Notes: generated by a model from the letters alone, not told the origin. 64,000 nt of DNA from Pseudarthrobacter phenanthrenivorans Sphe3 (GCF_000189535.1 NC_015145.1:682001-746000), one strand, 5' to 3'; positions 1 to 9,819 are shown, numbered from the stretch's first letter. Numbers and translations are program-made.

Positions 1-35
1 TGTGACTCCAGTCACCCTAGGTATTGGACAGATCC

Positions 36-1253
36 ATGGCAGACACCGGCATCAAACTGAGTATGAGCTCTTCCGCCCGCCGAACGGCCCTAATGGGAGC
101 CATGTTCCTGATGGCCACCAGCGCCATCGGCCCCGGCTTCATCACACAGACCACGGTCTTCACCGCGCAGATTGGTGCCTCGTTCGCGTTCGCGATCCTG
201 GCCTCGATCCTCATCGACATCGCTGTGCAGATGAACGTGTGGCGCGTTATCGGCGTCTCCGGACTCCGCGCCCAGGAACTCGGCAACAAGGTAATCCCCG
301 GCATCGGCTGGTTCCTGGCCGGACTCGTCTTCCTTGGCGGCATCGTCTTCAACATCGGCAACATCGCCGGAACTGGCCTGGGCGCGAACGCCATGATGGG
401 TGTTGACCCGAAAGTGGGCGGCATCGTTTCAGCCGTCGTCGCCATCCTGATCTTCCTCAGCAAGAAGGCCGGCATGGCGCTGGACCGGATCGTGGTCCTG
501 CTCGGCGCGCTCATGATCCTGCTGATGATCTACGTGGCCGTGGTGGCCGCCCCGCCCCTGGGTGAGGCTTTGAAGAACACCTTCCTGCCCGAGACGGTGG
601 ACTTCCTCATCATCACCACCCTGGTGGGTGGAACCGTGGGCGGCTACATCACGTACGCCGGCGCCCACCGCATGCTGGATTCCGGGGCCACCGGCGTCAG
701 GCACGTCAAGGAGATCACCCGCAGCTCCGTCCTGGGCATTATGGTCACGGGCCTCATGCGGGTCCTGCTCTTCCTGGCCATCCTGGGCGTCGTGGCCGGC
801 GGGACCGTGCTTACCAGCAACAACATGGCGGCCGAGGCCTTTGGCGCCGCAGCCGGCGAAATCGGCCTCCGGATGTTCGGCATCGTTCTCTGGGCCGCCG
901 CCATCACCTCCGTGATCGGCGCAGCCTTCACCTCGGTTTCCTTTATTACCTCTTCCCGCACCTCGGAGCGTAAGCGCAACCTCATCACCGTTGCCTTCAT
1001 CGCCGGCTGCGCCATCGTGTACGCGTTCCTCGGCCAGGCACCGCAGCAGCTGCTGATCTTCGCCGGCGCCTTCAACGGGCTGATCCTGCCGGTCGGCTTC
1101 GCCGTGCTCCTCTGGGTAGCCTGGCGGCGCCGGGACCTGCTGCACGGCTACGTGTACCCCAAGTGGCTGCTGATCGTCGGCGTCCTCACCTGGTTCCTGA
1201 CGTTGTTCCTGGGGTGGAACTCCGTCATGGGCCTCGCGAAGCTGTGGTCATGA
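36..1253 (+). CDS. NRAMP-family permease, putative 5-oxoproline-cluster transporter
   Basis: A polytopic membrane protein of about 405 residues with roughly eleven hydrophobic segments. The N-terminal segment (about residues 20-45, containing [14 protein letters not shown]) resembles the first helix of NRAMP transporters. NRAMP proteins classically move Mn2+ or Fe2+, but the metal-binding DPGN motif is not present, and members beside pxpABC genes are suspected organic-substrate carriers. Import of 5-oxoproline or a related amide is therefore an inference from neighbourhood. ATG at 36 is preferred to the in-frame TTG at 24. The stop overlaps the next gene by four bases (ATGA), so the two are probably co-transcribed. 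A palindrome GTGACTCCAGTCAC at 2-15 lies just upstream and could be regulatory. Confidence 0.8.
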   Translation: MADTGIKLSMSSSARRTALMGAMFLMATSAIGPGFITQTTVFTAQIGASFAFAILASILIDIAVQMNVWRVIGVSGLRAQELGNKVIPGIGWFLAGLVFLGGIVFNIGNIAGTGLGANAMMGVDPKVGGIVSAVVAILIFLSKKAGMALDRIVVLLGALMILLMIYVAVVAAPPLGEALKNTFLPETVDFLIITTLVGGTVGGYITYAGAHRMLDSGATGVRHVKEITRSSVLGIMVTGLMRVLLFLAILGVVAGGTVLTSNNMAAEAFGAAAGEIGLRMFGIVLWAAAITSVIGAAFTSVSFITSSRTSERKRNLITVAFIAGCAIVYAFLGQAPQQLLIFAGAFNGLILPVGFAVLLWVAWRRRDLLHGYVYPKWLLIVGVLTWFLTLFLGWNSVMGLAKLWS

Positions 1254-2035
1254 CCGGCCGCGCGTCCCTGCTTCCCGCCGAGGCCCGCGAGGCCTTCCGC
1301 GCCGGCCTGGTGGAGCCGACGTCGGGATGGTCCCGCGGCTATGCGCAGGCCAATGTCCTGTCCATCCCGCGGGAGCATGCCTTCGACCTGCTGCTCTTCG
1401 CCCAGCGCAACCCCAAGCCATGCCCCATCCTGGGGGTCCTGGACGCGGGTGAGACCACCGGGCCGCTGCTTGCCGGCGGGGACATCCGGACGGACGTCCC
1501 CAAGTACACCGTCTACCATGACGGCGTGAAGGTGGACGAGCCCACCGACATTAGCGGGTACTGGCGCGATGACCTGGTCACGTTCCTGATCGGCTGCTCC
1601 TTCACCTTTGAGGCAGCGCTGCAGGACGGGGGCATCCCGATCGCCCACATTGACCAGGGCGTGAACGTGCCCATGTACCGGACCAACCGGCAGTGTGATC
1701 CGGCCGGTTCAATGTCCGGGCCGCTGGTGGTTTCCATGCGCCCGGTTCCCGCGGCGCAAGTAGCCGACGCCGTACGCATCACTTCCCGCTACCCGGCTGT
1801 CCACGGCGCTCCCGTCCATGTGGGCAACCCGCACGAACTGGGCATCAGCGACCTGTCCCGGCCGGACTTCGGGGATGCAGTGAAGATACCGGACGGCCAC
1901 CTGCCGGTGTTCTGGGCCTGCGGCGTCACACCCCAGGCGGCGGTCATGCAGTCCCGGCCTCCACTGGCCATTGGCCATGCACCCGGCCACATGCTGATCA
2001 CCGACGCACGGGACAGCGTTTACGTAGTCCCCTAG
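1250..2035 (+). CDS. DUF1445 / YcsI-family putative hydro-lyase (D-glutamate cyclase-like)
   Basis: About 261 residues, the usual length for the YcsI/DUF1445 family, with family-like stretches such as GYAQANVL near the N terminus and [11 protein letters not shown] in the middle. The ATG overlaps the stop of the permease gene by four bases. An in-frame extension to 1163 lies inside that gene and is unlikely to be used. The mammalian mitochondrial protein carrying this domain is a D-glutamate cyclase that makes 5-oxo-D-proline. That makes its place beside pxpABC chemically sensible, but bacterial members are mostly uncharacterised, so the reaction here is an inference. A strong terminator follows directly. 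Confidence 0.85.
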   Translation: MTGRASLLPAEAREAFRAGLVEPTSGWSRGYAQANVLSIPREHAFDLLLFAQRNPKPCPILGVLDAGETTGPLLAGGDIRTDVPKYTVYHDGVKVDEPTDISGYWRDDLVTFLIGCSFTFEAALQDGGIPIAHIDQGVNVPMYRTNRQCDPAGSMSGPLVVSMRPVPAAQVADAVRITSRYPAVHGAPVHVGNPHELGISDLSRPDFGDAVKIPDGHLPVFWACGVTPQAAVMQSRPPLAIGHAPGHMLITDARDSVYVVP

Positions 2036-2043
2036 GCACAAAC

Positions 2044-2087
2044 AAAAGGGTGTGGGGCAGGAGGAAACTCCTGCCCCACACCCTTTT
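2044..2087. terminator. Bidirectional intrinsic terminator
   Basis: A perfect 20-bp stem (2044-2063 with 2068-2087) closed by a GAAA tetraloop. It begins with AAAA and ends with TTTT, so it can work on both strands. It sits between the converging DUF1445 (+) and GntR (-) genes, where a shared terminator is expected. Confidence 0.93.
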
Positions 2088-2105
2088 GGCGTGTCCGTGC
2101 CTGGC

Positions 2106-2804
2106 CTATCCGGCCTGCTGCCGTATCCCGGAATGGCTGTCCCGCCCGGCGCCCAGGTGCGCCAGCAGCTCCGCCTCCGCCTCGTCCAGGTAGGCGCGCA
2201 GCCCTTCGGCCGCCTCCTGCCGTTCCCCGGCGCGCAGGTGCTTCACCAGCATCACGTTGCGGTCTACGTAGTGGCTGTGGAAGTCCGGCGCCGAAGCCAT
2301 GGTGTAAAACACCAGCCGCATTTCGGCCAGCACCCGGTCCATCAGCTCCTGCAGGGAAGCGCTGCCGGTCAGGGCCACCACCGCACCGTGCAGTGCCTGG
2401 TTGGCGTCTGCCATGTCAGGTACCGATCCGCTGTCCTTTGCCTGCTGCGCCCGCTGCACAATGGCTTCCAATTCGTCGAGCACCCCGGGCGTCAGCTCGC
2501 CCCACAGCACGGCCGCAGGCTCGATCATCCGCCGCACCCGGTAGATTTCGCGCACTTCCTCCACTCCCGGCGAAGCGACGAAAACGCCCCTGTTGGGGAT
2601 ACGCGTCACGATGGATTCGCCAGCGAGTGTGGTGAAGGCCTGGCGCAGCGTGTTCCGGGAAACGCCCAGCGCTGCGCAGAGCGGCTCCTCGGACAGCTTG
2701 GAACCCGGGGTCAGCTCACCTGCCGCAATGCGGCTGCGCAGCACCGAGGCGATCCACGCCGTGGTGTGGGCGTGTTCGGCTGTGCCGTCTGCCGGAGTGT
2801 TCAT
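2106..2804 (-). CDS. GntR-family (FadR/FCD) transcriptional regulator
   Basis: A 232-residue protein with an N-terminal winged helix-turn-helix (about residues 15-75, containing LGVSRNTLRQAF) and a C-terminal all-helical FCD ligand domain with the usual metal-site His/Asp positions (about 90-215). It is the last gene of the pxp operon, 32 bases after the biotin carboxylase gene, and has a GGGGGAAACC ribosome site before its ATG. FCD regulators sense small carboxylates and bind short palindromes. The ATTGTTCAACAAT site at 7093-7105 before pxpA is the natural target, making it a probable local repressor induced by 5-oxoproline or a related metabolite (inference). Confidence 0.9.
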   Translation of the reverse strand: MNTPADGTAEHAHTTAWIASVLRSRIAAGELTPGSKLSEEPLCAALGVSRNTLRQAFTTLAGESIVTRIPNRGVFVASPGVEEVREIYRVRRMIEPAAVLWGELTPGVLDELEAIVQRAQQAKDSGSVPDMADANQALHGAVVALTGSASLQELMDRVLAEMRLVFYTMASAPDFHSHYVDRNVMLVKHLRAGERQEAAEGLRAYLDEAEAELLAHLGAGRDSHSGIRQQAG

Positions 2805-2836
2805 TGGTTTCCCCCATTTCCCGTCGACTAACGATG

Positions 2837-4573
2837 CTAGCTGACGGTGCCCAGCACCTCACCGCGGGCCACCGCGGTACCCGGTTCCTGCCCGCCCCGG
2901 CGGAAGATGCCGGTACCGGAAGCCACCACCACGGTTTCCATCTTCATCGCCTCCAGGACGGCCACCGGCTCTCCGGCACCAATCCCGGCTCCGTCGGCGG
3001 CTACCCACTTGACCAGGTTTCCGCCCATGGGAGCCGTCACTTCGCCGTCGGCATCCGCCTGCTCCCCGGCTGGTGCATGCCCGACGGCGGCGCCGCCGCC
3101 GTGGAGCAGCGCGTTGAACACCTGTGCCGGCAGTCCGAGCTGGACGGCCTTGCCGTCGATTTCCACGGTGATGGTTTCACGCCGGGCCACGGGGCCCAGG
3201 GCACCGCTTTTAAGGGACGCGTCGAGGCGTCCGCCGAACTCCGTTTCGATCCAGGTGGTGTAGACGCCCAGCTGGTCCGAAGCGGTGAAATCCGCGTCCC
3301 GCACCACAGCCCGGTGGAAGGGAACCACAGTGGGAACACCCTCGATCCGGAGTTCGTCCAATGCAGCACGGGCCCGGCGCAACGCCTGTGCCCGGTCCTC
3401 GCCGTGGACAATCAGCTTGGCCATCAGGGAATCGTATTCCGCCGGAATGACGGAGCCTGAACGGACACCGGAGTCCACCCGGATCCCCGCTCCGGTGGGG
3501 GCCTCGAAGACCTCCACGGTGCCGGGGGAGGGCAGGAAGCCCCTGCCTGCGTCCTCGGCGTTGAGCCGGAATTCGATGGCGTGGCCGGAGGGCGCCGGAT
3601 CCTCGGTGACGGAGACCGGGAGCCCGGCAGCGATCCGGAACTGTTCGCGCACCAGGTCCAGCCCGGACGTCATCTCGGTGACCGGGTGCTCCACCTGCAG
3701 GCGGGTGTTCACTTCCAGGAACGAAATCACACCGTCGGGAGCCACCAGGTACTCCACTGTTCCGGCACCGGTGTACCCCGCCTCCCGGCAGATGGCGCGC
3801 GCGGACTCATGGATGCGGCTGCGCTGTTCCGGGGTAAGGAAGGGGGCCGGTGCTTCCTCAACGAGTTTCTGGTTGCGCCGCTGCAGGGAACAGTCACGGG
3901 TACCCACCACCACCACGTTCCCGTGGGTATCGGCCAGGACCTGGGCCTCGACGTGCCGGGGCCGGTCCAGGAAGCGCTCCACGAAGCATTCGCCCCGGCC
4001 GAAGGCAACGGTTGCCTCGCGGACGGCGGAGTCGAAGGCGTCGTCGATGTCCTCCATCCGGTGCGCAATCTTCAGGCCCCGGCCGCCGCCACCGAAGGCC
4101 GCCTTGATGGCTACCGGGACGCCGAACTCCGAGGCGAAGGCGCGCACCGCGTCGGCGTCGGGCACCGGCCCGTCCGAGCCGGGGACCAGGGGCGCGCCGG
4201 CCCGGACGGCTATTTCGCGCGCGGTGACCTTGTTGCCGAGGCTGCGGATCGCGTCGGGGGAGGGGCCCACCCAGGTGAGTCCGGCGTCGAGGACTGCCTG
4301 CGCAAAGTCTGCGTTCTCGGAAAGGAAGCCGTACCCGGGATGGACGGCGTCTGCGCCGGACCGGCGGGCAATGTCCAGGAGCTTCTGGATGTCCAGGTAG
4401 GTCTCCGAGCCGGCCGATCCGCCCAGGGCATAGGCCTCGTCGCTGAGGCGGACATGCAGGGCGTCGGCATCGGGGTCCGAGTACACGGCCACGGACACCA
4501 GTTCCGCATCGGCGCAGGCGCGGGCGATCCGGACGGCAATTTCACCGCGGTTGGCAATCAGGACTTTTTTCAT
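2837..4573 (-). CDS. Biotin carboxylase-BCCP fusion (acyl-CoA/urea carboxylase alpha-like)
   Basis: About 578 residues. The N terminus is a biotin carboxylase: start [15 protein letters not shown], an ATP-grasp Gly-rich loop GGGGRGLKI near residue 165, and the catalytic signature [14 protein letters not shown] near 285. The last 75 residues are a biotinyl domain with the acceptor lysine in EAMKMET. ATG at 4573 fits the family start and has GAAAGAAG upstream; a GTG at 4588 overlaps the previous stop. No acyl-CoA carboxyltransferase beta gene is nearby. Instead it sits between the pxpB-pxpC fusion and gntR. PxpB/PxpC resemble the carboxyltransferase part of urea carboxylase, so this could be a biotin-dependent lactam-activating complex (inference). 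Confidence 0.93.
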   Translation of the reverse strand: MKKVLIANRGEIAVRIARACADAELVSVAVYSDPDADALHVRLSDEAYALGGSAGSETYLDIQKLLDIARRSGADAVHPGYGFLSENADFAQAVLDAGLTWVGPSPDAIRSLGNKVTAREIAVRAGAPLVPGSDGPVPDADAVRAFASEFGVPVAIKAAFGGGGRGLKIAHRMEDIDDAFDSAVREATVAFGRGECFVERFLDRPRHVEAQVLADTHGNVVVVGTRDCSLQRRNQKLVEEAPAPFLTPEQRSRIHESARAICREAGYTGAGTVEYLVAPDGVISFLEVNTRLQVEHPVTEMTSGLDLVREQFRIAAGLPVSVTEDPAPSGHAIEFRLNAEDAGRGFLPSPGTVEVFEAPTGAGIRVDSGVRSGSVIPAEYDSLMAKLIVHGEDRAQALRRARAALDELRIEGVPTVVPFHRAVVRDADFTASDQLGVYTTWIETEFGGRLDASLKSGALGPVARRETITVEIDGKAVQLGLPAQVFNALLHGGGAAVGHAPAGEQADADGEVTAPMGGNLVKWVAADGAGIGAGEPVAVLEAMKMETVVVASGTGIFRRGGQEPGTAVARGEVLGTVS

Positions 4574-4584
4574 GGTTGCTTCTT

Positions 4585-6285
4585 TCACGTGCTGGGAGGA
4601 GGGGCCAGGGGCTGCAGCGTTTCGGGATCCACGTCAACGAACCGCACCGCGGTGCCGGGGGGAAGCTGCGCGGCGGCAGGAAGGTCTTCGGGGATGACCG
4701 CGCCGATCACCGGATAGCCTCCGGTCACCGGATGGTCGGCCAGGAACAGGACGGGAAGGCCCGACGGCGGGACCTGCAGTGAGCCGGCCACCACGCCTTC
4801 GCTGGGAAGTTCGCCGGTCCGGGCCCGTTCCAGGGCCTTGCCTGGGGCTCCGGACCCGTCACTGCCGACGTCCAGCCGGACGCCGATGCGGTTGGATTCG
4901 GCGGTTACCGTCCACTCCTGCCCGGTGAGTGCCTGGCGGGATTCCGGGGTGAACCAGTCGTGGCGGGGGCCGGTGGTGATGCGCAGGACTACAGGTTTCC
5001 CGGCCGCCGCGGACCCGAGTTCCTTGGGCAGGGTTGGCGGTTCCGGCTGGCCCACGGCGCGGGCGGTGTCTACAGCGCCGATAGGCAGCACCGTACCCGC
5101 GGCCAGCGGGGCGGGCCCGATCCCGGACATCAAGTCGGTGGAGCGGCTTCCGAGGACGGGGGGAACATCGATGCCGCCGCGGACCGCAAGGTAGGTGCGC
5201 AGCCCTGACTCAGGCGTACCCAGGTGCAGGCTTTCGCCGTCATGGAGGGGGAAGGGGGCATACATGGGCGCTGGCCTGGTGCCGTCCTGGCTGCGGATTT
5301 CGGCCTCGGTCGCAGCGCCGCTGAGGGCCGCCGTCACTTCGCCCTTCGCCCGGACGGCCAGGCCGCCGAGGACGTTTTCGATCACGGCATCTGTGGGCAG
5401 GTTTCCCACCAGCCGGTTGGCCTGCCGGGCGCTCGCCGTGTCCGCGGCTCCGGCGCGGGACACCCCCAGATCGCCCAGGCCGGGACGCCCAAGGTCCTGG
5501 ATCAGGGCCTGCGGACCCGGCGCCAGGACTTCGAGGGAGTGCCCCGCGGATATGGCGGCTTTGTGCTGCGAGGGGGCCACGTGGTGCTTGCCGTCCTGCT
5601 GCCGGCCTTCCAGGAGCCGGCCGCCGGACAGCCCTCCGCCTGCGGAGCTGATGTCCACGAGCTCACGCACGGCAACGTACTGGACCCTGGTCCCGGGACG
5701 GACCAGCGCAGGCTGTTCCCGCTCAAGGTCCCACATCCGCGCGGCGGTGTGTCCGATCAGTTGCCATCCGCCGGGCGAGCGGCGGGGATACACGGCCGAA
5801 AAGTTGCCGGCCAAGGCTACCGAGCCGGCCGGTACGGCAGTACGCGGCGTGCCCCGCCGGGGTACGTTAAGCGCGTCAGTCTCGCCCACCAGGTAAGCGA
5901 AACCGGGCGCGAAGCCGCCGAAGGCCGCCGTCCACAACTGGCCCGTGTGGGCGGCCACCACGCTGTCGGTGCCCATCCCGGTGAGCCTGGCGACCTCGGC
6001 GAGGTCCTCGCCGTCGTACACCACCTCGATCTGGACGGGCGCGGACGGCGTCGCGGCAGCGCGGGCAGGCTCGGCATCGAGGCGGGTTATAAGCTCACGG
6101 GCCGCGCGGGCATTGGCCCGGGAATCGAAAACAGCCAGGACCGTCTGCGCGGCCGCGAGGACATCAACCTGCCCCGGGGCCGGGTTCTCGACCAGGCGGG
6201 CGTGCAGGGCCAGGACCGCCTCGAGGGAATCCAGTTCGACGAGGAGAGCCCGCGGCCCTGCCCAGCGGATGCCGGGCGCGGTCAT
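4585..6285 (-). CDS. pxpBC: 5-oxoprolinase subunits B and C fused (KipI-KipA / AHS1-AHS2)
   Basis: A 566-residue fusion. Residues about 1-210 are the AHS1/KipI (PxpB) domain with [11 protein letters not shown] and [10 protein letters not shown]. Residues about 245-555 are the AHS2/KipA (PxpC) domain with a start like [20 protein letters not shown] and [12 protein letters not shown] near the end. A Gly/Gln-rich linker joins them. With PxpA these subunits form the ATP-dependent prokaryotic 5-oxoprolinase that opens 5-oxo-L-proline to glutamate. The ATG overlaps the pxpA stop by four bases (ATGA), indicating translational coupling. The same two domains make the carboxyltransferase half of urea carboxylase, which matters because the next gene is a biotin carboxylase-BCCP. 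Confidence 0.93.
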   Translation of the reverse strand: MTAPGIRWAGPRALLVELDSLEAVLALHARLVENPAPGQVDVLAAAQTVLAVFDSRANARAARELITRLDAEPARAAATPSAPVQIEVVYDGEDLAEVARLTGMGTDSVVAAHTGQLWTAAFGGFAPGFAYLVGETDALNVPRRGTPRTAVPAGSVALAGNFSAVYPRRSPGGWQLIGHTAARMWDLEREQPALVRPGTRVQYVAVRELVDISSAGGGLSGGRLLEGRQQDGKHHVAPSQHKAAISAGHSLEVLAPGPQALIQDLGRPGLGDLGVSRAGAADTASARQANRLVGNLPTDAVIENVLGGLAVRAKGEVTAALSGAATEAEIRSQDGTRPAPMYAPFPLHDGESLHLGTPESGLRTYLAVRGGIDVPPVLGSRSTDLMSGIGPAPLAAGTVLPIGAVDTARAVGQPEPPTLPKELGSAAAGKPVVLRITTGPRHDWFTPESRQALTGQEWTVTAESNRIGVRLDVGSDGSGAPGKALERARTGELPSEGVVAGSLQVPPSGLPVLFLADHPVTGGYPVIGAVIPEDLPAAAQLPPGTAVRFVDVDPETLQPLAPPPST

Positions 6286-7040
6286 GCAAAGCTCCGGATG
6301 CCCACGCCCGCCGCTTCCAGTTCCCGGCGCACGGCTGCAGCCATGGAAACGGCGCCGTCCGTGTCCCCGTGAAGGCAGATGCTTTCCGCGGAAGTCCGGA
6401 TGGTGGAGCCGTCCCGGGCGATGATGGTGCCCTCGGTGGCCAGACGGACCATGTTGGCCGCCACCACATCCTCGTCATGGAGCACGGCACCGCGTTCCCG
6501 GCGGGATACGAGGGTCCCGTCAGGATTGTAGGCGCGGTCTGCGAAGGCCTCGGCCACTCCGCGCAGCCCGGCTGACTCGGCGGCCGCCAGCGCCACAGAG
6601 CCCGGCAGCAGCAGGAGCGGCAGGTCCCCGCCGAAGGCCATGACCGCGTCAACCACGGCCTTGGCCTGCACCTCATGGGTCACGATGGTGTTGTACAGCG
6701 CGCCGTGCGGCTTGACGTAGCGGATCCGGCCGCCGGCTGCCCGGGCGATCGCCTCGAGGGCGCCCAGCTGGTAAAGGACGTCGTCTGCCAGTTCGGTGGG
6801 GGAGCAGTCCAGGAACCGCCGGCCAAACCCTGCGAGGTCCCGGTAGCCAACGTGGGCGCCGATGCTGATCCCTGCCGCGACGGCTTCACGGCAGGTCCCG
6901 GCGATCGTGGAGGGGTCCCCGGCATGGAAACCACAGGCAACGTTCGCACTTGAGACGGAGCGGAAGATCGCCGCATCGTCGCCCATGGTCCAGTTGCCGA
7001 AGGATTCGCCGACGTCGCTGTTGAGGTCAATGAAGGCCAT
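6282..7040 (-). CDS. pxpA: 5-oxoprolinase subunit A (LamB/YcsF family)
   Basis: A 252-residue protein of normal length. It shows the family motifs in order: [11 protein letters not shown] at the N terminus, [11 protein letters not shown] near residue 33, [15 protein letters not shown] near 60, VKPHGALYN near 108 and CLHGDT near 220. These Asp and His residues line the proposed active site of PxpA. It is the first gene of the pxpA-pxpBC-carboxylase-gntR operon and overlaps pxpBC by four bases. Upstream lie a predicted promoter and a GntR-type palindrome. The function, hydrolysis of phosphorylated 5-oxoproline with PxpBC, follows from the family. Confidence 0.95.
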   Translation of the reverse strand: MAFIDLNSDVGESFGNWTMGDDAAIFRSVSSANVACGFHAGDPSTIAGTCREAVAAGISIGAHVGYRDLAGFGRRFLDCSPTELADDVLYQLGALEAIARAAGGRIRYVKPHGALYNTIVTHEVQAKAVVDAVMAFGGDLPLLLLPGSVALAAAESAGLRGVAEAFADRAYNPDGTLVSRRERGAVLHDEDVVAANMVRLATEGTIIARDGSTIRTSAESICLHGDTDGAVSMAAAVRRELEAAGVGIRSFA

Positions 7041-7068
7041 AGTGATTCTCGTCTCGTTGAGGTGGTCT

Positions 7069-7105
7069 CTTTAGCATGCACGAGAATCACAGATTGTTCA
7101 ACAAT
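7069..7105 (-). promoter_or_regulatory. pxpA promoter with GntR-type operator
   Basis: Read on the minus strand, TTGAAC (7101-7096), a 17-base spacer and CATGCT (7078-7073) form a plausible -35/-10 pair before pxpA. The 13-base palindrome ATTGTTCAACAAT at 7093-7105 covers the -35. It looks like FadR/FCD-type GntR operators, and the operon ends with such a regulator. A separate 11-base inverted repeat (GTGATTCTCGT at 7042-7052 and its complement at 7080-7090) spans the promoter and leader and could be a second site. Confidence 0.55.
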
Positions 7106-7163
7106 TTTTCGGGAGTTGGAGCTTCCTGGAAAAGTCTGCAGCGGCGTGTATACGGCAGCTGGA

Positions 7164-7262
7164 CTAGAAGACCGACCAGCCGGTCCGGTCGGAGAGGTCG
7201 GCGAGGGCGGCTGTGCCGGCAAGGGAATTTCCTTTGCTGTCCAACCGGGGACTCCAGACTCA
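7164..7262 (-). other. Remnant C-terminal codons of glutaminase beyond the in-frame TGA
   Basis: After the TGA at 7262-7260 the same frame reads [15 protein letters not shown] and continues for 31 codons to TAG (7166-7164). This matches the C terminus of bacterial glutaminases (for example VWSPELDDAGNSLAG in E. coli) and would bring the product to about 310 residues, the family length. There is no frameshift or further damage. Confidence 0.85.
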
Positions 7263-8096
7263 GATGGCGCACTTACCGGGAACGATGACCAGGATTCCTC
7301 CGCCAACACCGCTCTTGCCGGGCAGGCCCACGCGGTAGGCGAATTCTCCGGCGGCGTCGTACATGCCGCAGGTCAGCATGATGGAGCCGATGCGTTTTGC
7401 ATCGCTGGGGGTCAGGACCGGACCGAGTGTTCCCCGGCCTTCCCGTGCCAGGAAGAGCGCCGCTTTGGCGAGCTCGGCGCAGGTCATCATGATGGAGCAC
7501 TGGCGGACGTAGTTTTCCACCACGGATTCCGCGGTCGGCCGCAGGTTCCCGAAGTCCTTGAGGAAGTGCGCCAGCGCCAGGTTGCGGCTGCTGCCTGAAA
7601 GCTCACTGGCCGCCGCGGCCTCGTCGATGAACGGCCCGCTGCTGCCCGCCTCCGCGGTGAGGAACCGCAGAAGCCAGGTGGCGGCGTCGGACGTTTCCTC
7701 CATGAGGTGGTCCGTGACCACCAGGGCGCCGGCGTTGATGAAGGGGTTCCGCGGGATCCCGTGTTCAGCCTCCAGCTGGACCAGGGAGTTGAACGCGGTT
7801 CCGGAGGGTTCCCGCAGTACCCGGGACCACAACGTTCCCGTGGTGTCGCGCTGGAGTGCCATTGCCAGTGTAAACACCTTGGAAATGCTCTGGATGGAGA
7901 ACGGGACGTGGGCGTCACCGGAGCTGAACACCTCACCGGACGTGGTGGCAACAGCTATGCCGAACCTGTCGAAGGGAACTTCTGACAGGAACGGGATGTT
8001 CGCAGGGACCGATCCTGTTTCCCGCTCCGGCCTGTGGCTGCAGACGAGGTCGTCAAGGAGTGGGCGGAGCGGTGGCGCCTCGAGTGCTGTGGTCAT
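7260..8096 (-). CDS. glsA: Glutaminase, C-terminally truncated by an in-frame TGA
   Basis: The open frame encodes 278 residues of a serine-dependent beta-lactamase-fold glutaminase (glutamine to glutamate and ammonia). Visible landmarks are FSIQSISKVFTLAMAL near residue 70 (SxxK catalytic pair), NPFINAGA near 115 and GLPGKSGVGGGI near 260. ATG at 8096 overlaps the upstream regulator stop (ATGA) and has GGGCAGGAA before it; an extension to 8132 is less likely. The frame ends at a TGA (7262-7260), where E. coli glutaminases continue AVWSP. The following 31 codons still encode a normal glutaminase tail ([15 protein letters not shown]...) up to TAG at 7164. The gene may be a recent pseudogene, or the TGA may be read through or be a sequencing error. 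Confidence 0.88.
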   Translation of the reverse strand: MTTALEAPPLRPLLDDLVCSHRPERETGSVPANIPFLSEVPFDRFGIAVATTSGEVFSSGDAHVPFSIQSISKVFTLAMALQRDTTGTLWSRVLREPSGTAFNSLVQLEAEHGIPRNPFINAGALVVTDHLMEETSDAATWLLRFLTAEAGSSGPFIDEAAAASELSGSSRNLALAHFLKDFGNLRPTAESVVENYVRQCSIMMTCAELAKAALFLAREGRGTLGPVLTPSDAKRIGSIMLTCGMYDAAGEFAYRVGLPGKSGVGGGILVIVPGKCAI

Positions 8097-9694
8097 TTCC
8101 TGCCCGCCGTACGAGGTGAAGTGCCGGTCCATTCCTGGATATGGAGCAGGGCCACCAGGGAGTCCCGCGGATTTCCAAAGTCAAGGCCTGTCACCCGCGA
8201 CGCCTTGCTGATCCGGTAGTAGACAGTGTTTTTGTGCAGCATCATCTGCTTGGCGCACTCGGCAACATCCAGTGAGGCGTCGAAGTACACACGCAGGGTT
8301 TCCGCCAGCTCGGCGTCCTGCTGCAAGAGAGCTGAGAGGCTGCGGTGGCGGAAGGTTGAGGAGGAGAAGTTCCGGACTGCTTCGCGGACAAGGATTTCGC
8401 CTTCGAAGTCGTCCACGGTTGCCACGGATGTTCGGGAAGCCCTGCCCACGCAGCCCAGCAGCGCCTCCGTGATCCGGGTGATCGAGTGGAGGGACAACAG
8501 GTCCGGGGCCACCGGGCCGACGGCCGCAAAGGGGCTGATGCCAAGGTGCTTGCCTGCATCACGCACAATCGACTCGGCCAGGCCTTTAAGCCCGGGCTCC
8601 CACGTGCTGGACTTCAGGCCGGGGACGATGACGGCGGTGTCGCCTTTGAATTGGCCCACGACGGCGGATGCCTTGTAAGCCGCAGCGTGGATCGCCGCGA
8701 GGTTGGCAAGTTCGCCGTGCTTCAACGCTGCGTCGTCGGCCTGCGCCTCCGCGTCCGACATCCCGATCAGGATCAGCGCTGCGGGCCGGTCGGCGGAGAT
8801 CTTCTCGCTGTGGGCGCTTGCTGCCGCCTCGGCCGGCCCTGAAAGGATCCGGGCAACACGGTCTTCCCGCATATGGACGGACTGCTGGTTGCGGTAGCGG
8901 ATCAGCTCGGCCGCGGTGCGGGCGGCAGAACCCTTCAGGACATGGTCCACGTCCGGACCGAATCCTGCGCCGGTTTCCTGGAGCCAAATGTAGCCCATGA
9001 TCCGGTCTCCGGCGAAGAGGGTGATGGCAACCCGTTCGCGCAGCCCGTCCTGTGGGCGCGCGGGTACCCGGACGGGAAGCCGCGTCTGGTGCAGCTCGCG
9101 GTAGGCGCCGAGGTCCTTGAGCAGCAGCTCGTATTTCCGCGGGCCGCGCCGGGCCAGGATGGACGCCTTACGCAGTTCGTCGATGTCGTTGGACACGGTG
9201 GAGTATGCCAGGACCTTGTTGGCAGCATCCTCGATGACCACGTGGCTGGAGGTGAGCCTGGCCGTGGTCTGCGCGATGGCGAAGAGGTCCTCCTCCAGGA
9301 GCGTCAGTACTTCGCTCTGGTAGCTGCGCGGCTGGATCCGGTCCTTGGCAATGGAGAGCAGCCGGTCCCAGTCCGCGCCCGGATCAACGACCAGCAGGCC
9401 GGTGCCCGCGGCGCTGAGCAGTTCCTCTGCTTCAGAGAGTTCCGCCCGGGTGCCTTTGACAGCGACCACGGGCAGGGGAGTGTTCTTCAGAAGCCGTCGC
9501 AGGGCAGGAAGGGCCGACCGGCCGCGGACCCCAATCAGGAGGACAAAGGCAGCCGACCCGTCGGGTGCTTCATCATCGGCGTCAACAATCAGGAACCGCT
9601 CGATGGCCGCGTCAGCCGGGACAGGGCGCAGCATGAGGCTGGCGAAACCCAGGGGGAGATCCGAAAGGATGTCGTCCACCGTCACCGCAGCCAT
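8093..9694 (-). CDS. PucR-family transcriptional regulator
   Basis: A protein of about 533 residues with the PucR layout: an N-terminal purine-catabolism-like sensory domain (MAAVTVDDILSDLPLGFASLML), a middle GGDEF-like region and a C-terminal PucR helix-turn-helix (about residues 470-520, containing SLDVAECAKQMMLHKNTVYYRI). ATG at 9694 is chosen because AGAAGGAAAC lies just before it and it fits the family start; the frame is open to 9739. It overlaps glutaminase by four bases, so the two form an operon and the regulator probably controls it. PucR proteins usually activate nitrogen or amino-acid catabolic genes; the ligand here is unknown. Confidence 0.88.
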   Translation of the reverse strand: MAAVTVDDILSDLPLGFASLMLRPVPADAAIERFLIVDADDEAPDGSAAFVLLIGVRGRSALPALRRLLKNTPLPVVAVKGTRAELSEAEELLSAAGTGLLVVDPGADWDRLLSIAKDRIQPRSYQSEVLTLLEEDLFAIAQTTARLTSSHVVIEDAANKVLAYSTVSNDIDELRKASILARRGPRKYELLLKDLGAYRELHQTRLPVRVPARPQDGLRERVAITLFAGDRIMGYIWLQETGAGFGPDVDHVLKGSAARTAAELIRYRNQQSVHMREDRVARILSGPAEAAASAHSEKISADRPAALILIGMSDAEAQADDAALKHGELANLAAIHAAAYKASAVVGQFKGDTAVIVPGLKSSTWEPGLKGLAESIVRDAGKHLGISPFAAVGPVAPDLLSLHSITRITEALLGCVGRASRTSVATVDDFEGEILVREAVRNFSSSTFRHRSLSALLQQDAELAETLRVYFDASLDVAECAKQMMLHKNTVYYRISKASRVTGLDFGNPRDSLVALLHIQEWTGTSPRTAGRK

Positions 9695-9819
9695 GAGTTT
9701 CCTTCTGCCTTGATCCGCCGGACGGCTCTGTCCGGTCAACTCATGGTAGCGAGCAGGGAGTGGCAGAAATATGTGAGGAGATCCAAAACTGAAGCGTTAT
9801 TTCCAGCCTATGGACCAAG

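Noticed and set aside
1163..1249. N-terminal extension of the DUF1445 protein
   Set aside because: It would overlap the permease gene by about 90 bases; the ATG at 1250 makes a normal 4-base overlap and fits the family length.
5224..6372. Plus-strand frame (about 382 residues) opposite pxpBC
   Set aside because: Gly/Arg-rich shadow without motifs, while the minus strand shows both KipI and KipA signatures.
7260..7262. The TGA in glutaminase as a selenocysteine codon
   Set aside because: Glutaminases are not known selenoproteins, the position is not catalytic, and no SECIS-type hairpin is evident directly downstream. A point mutation or error is simpler.
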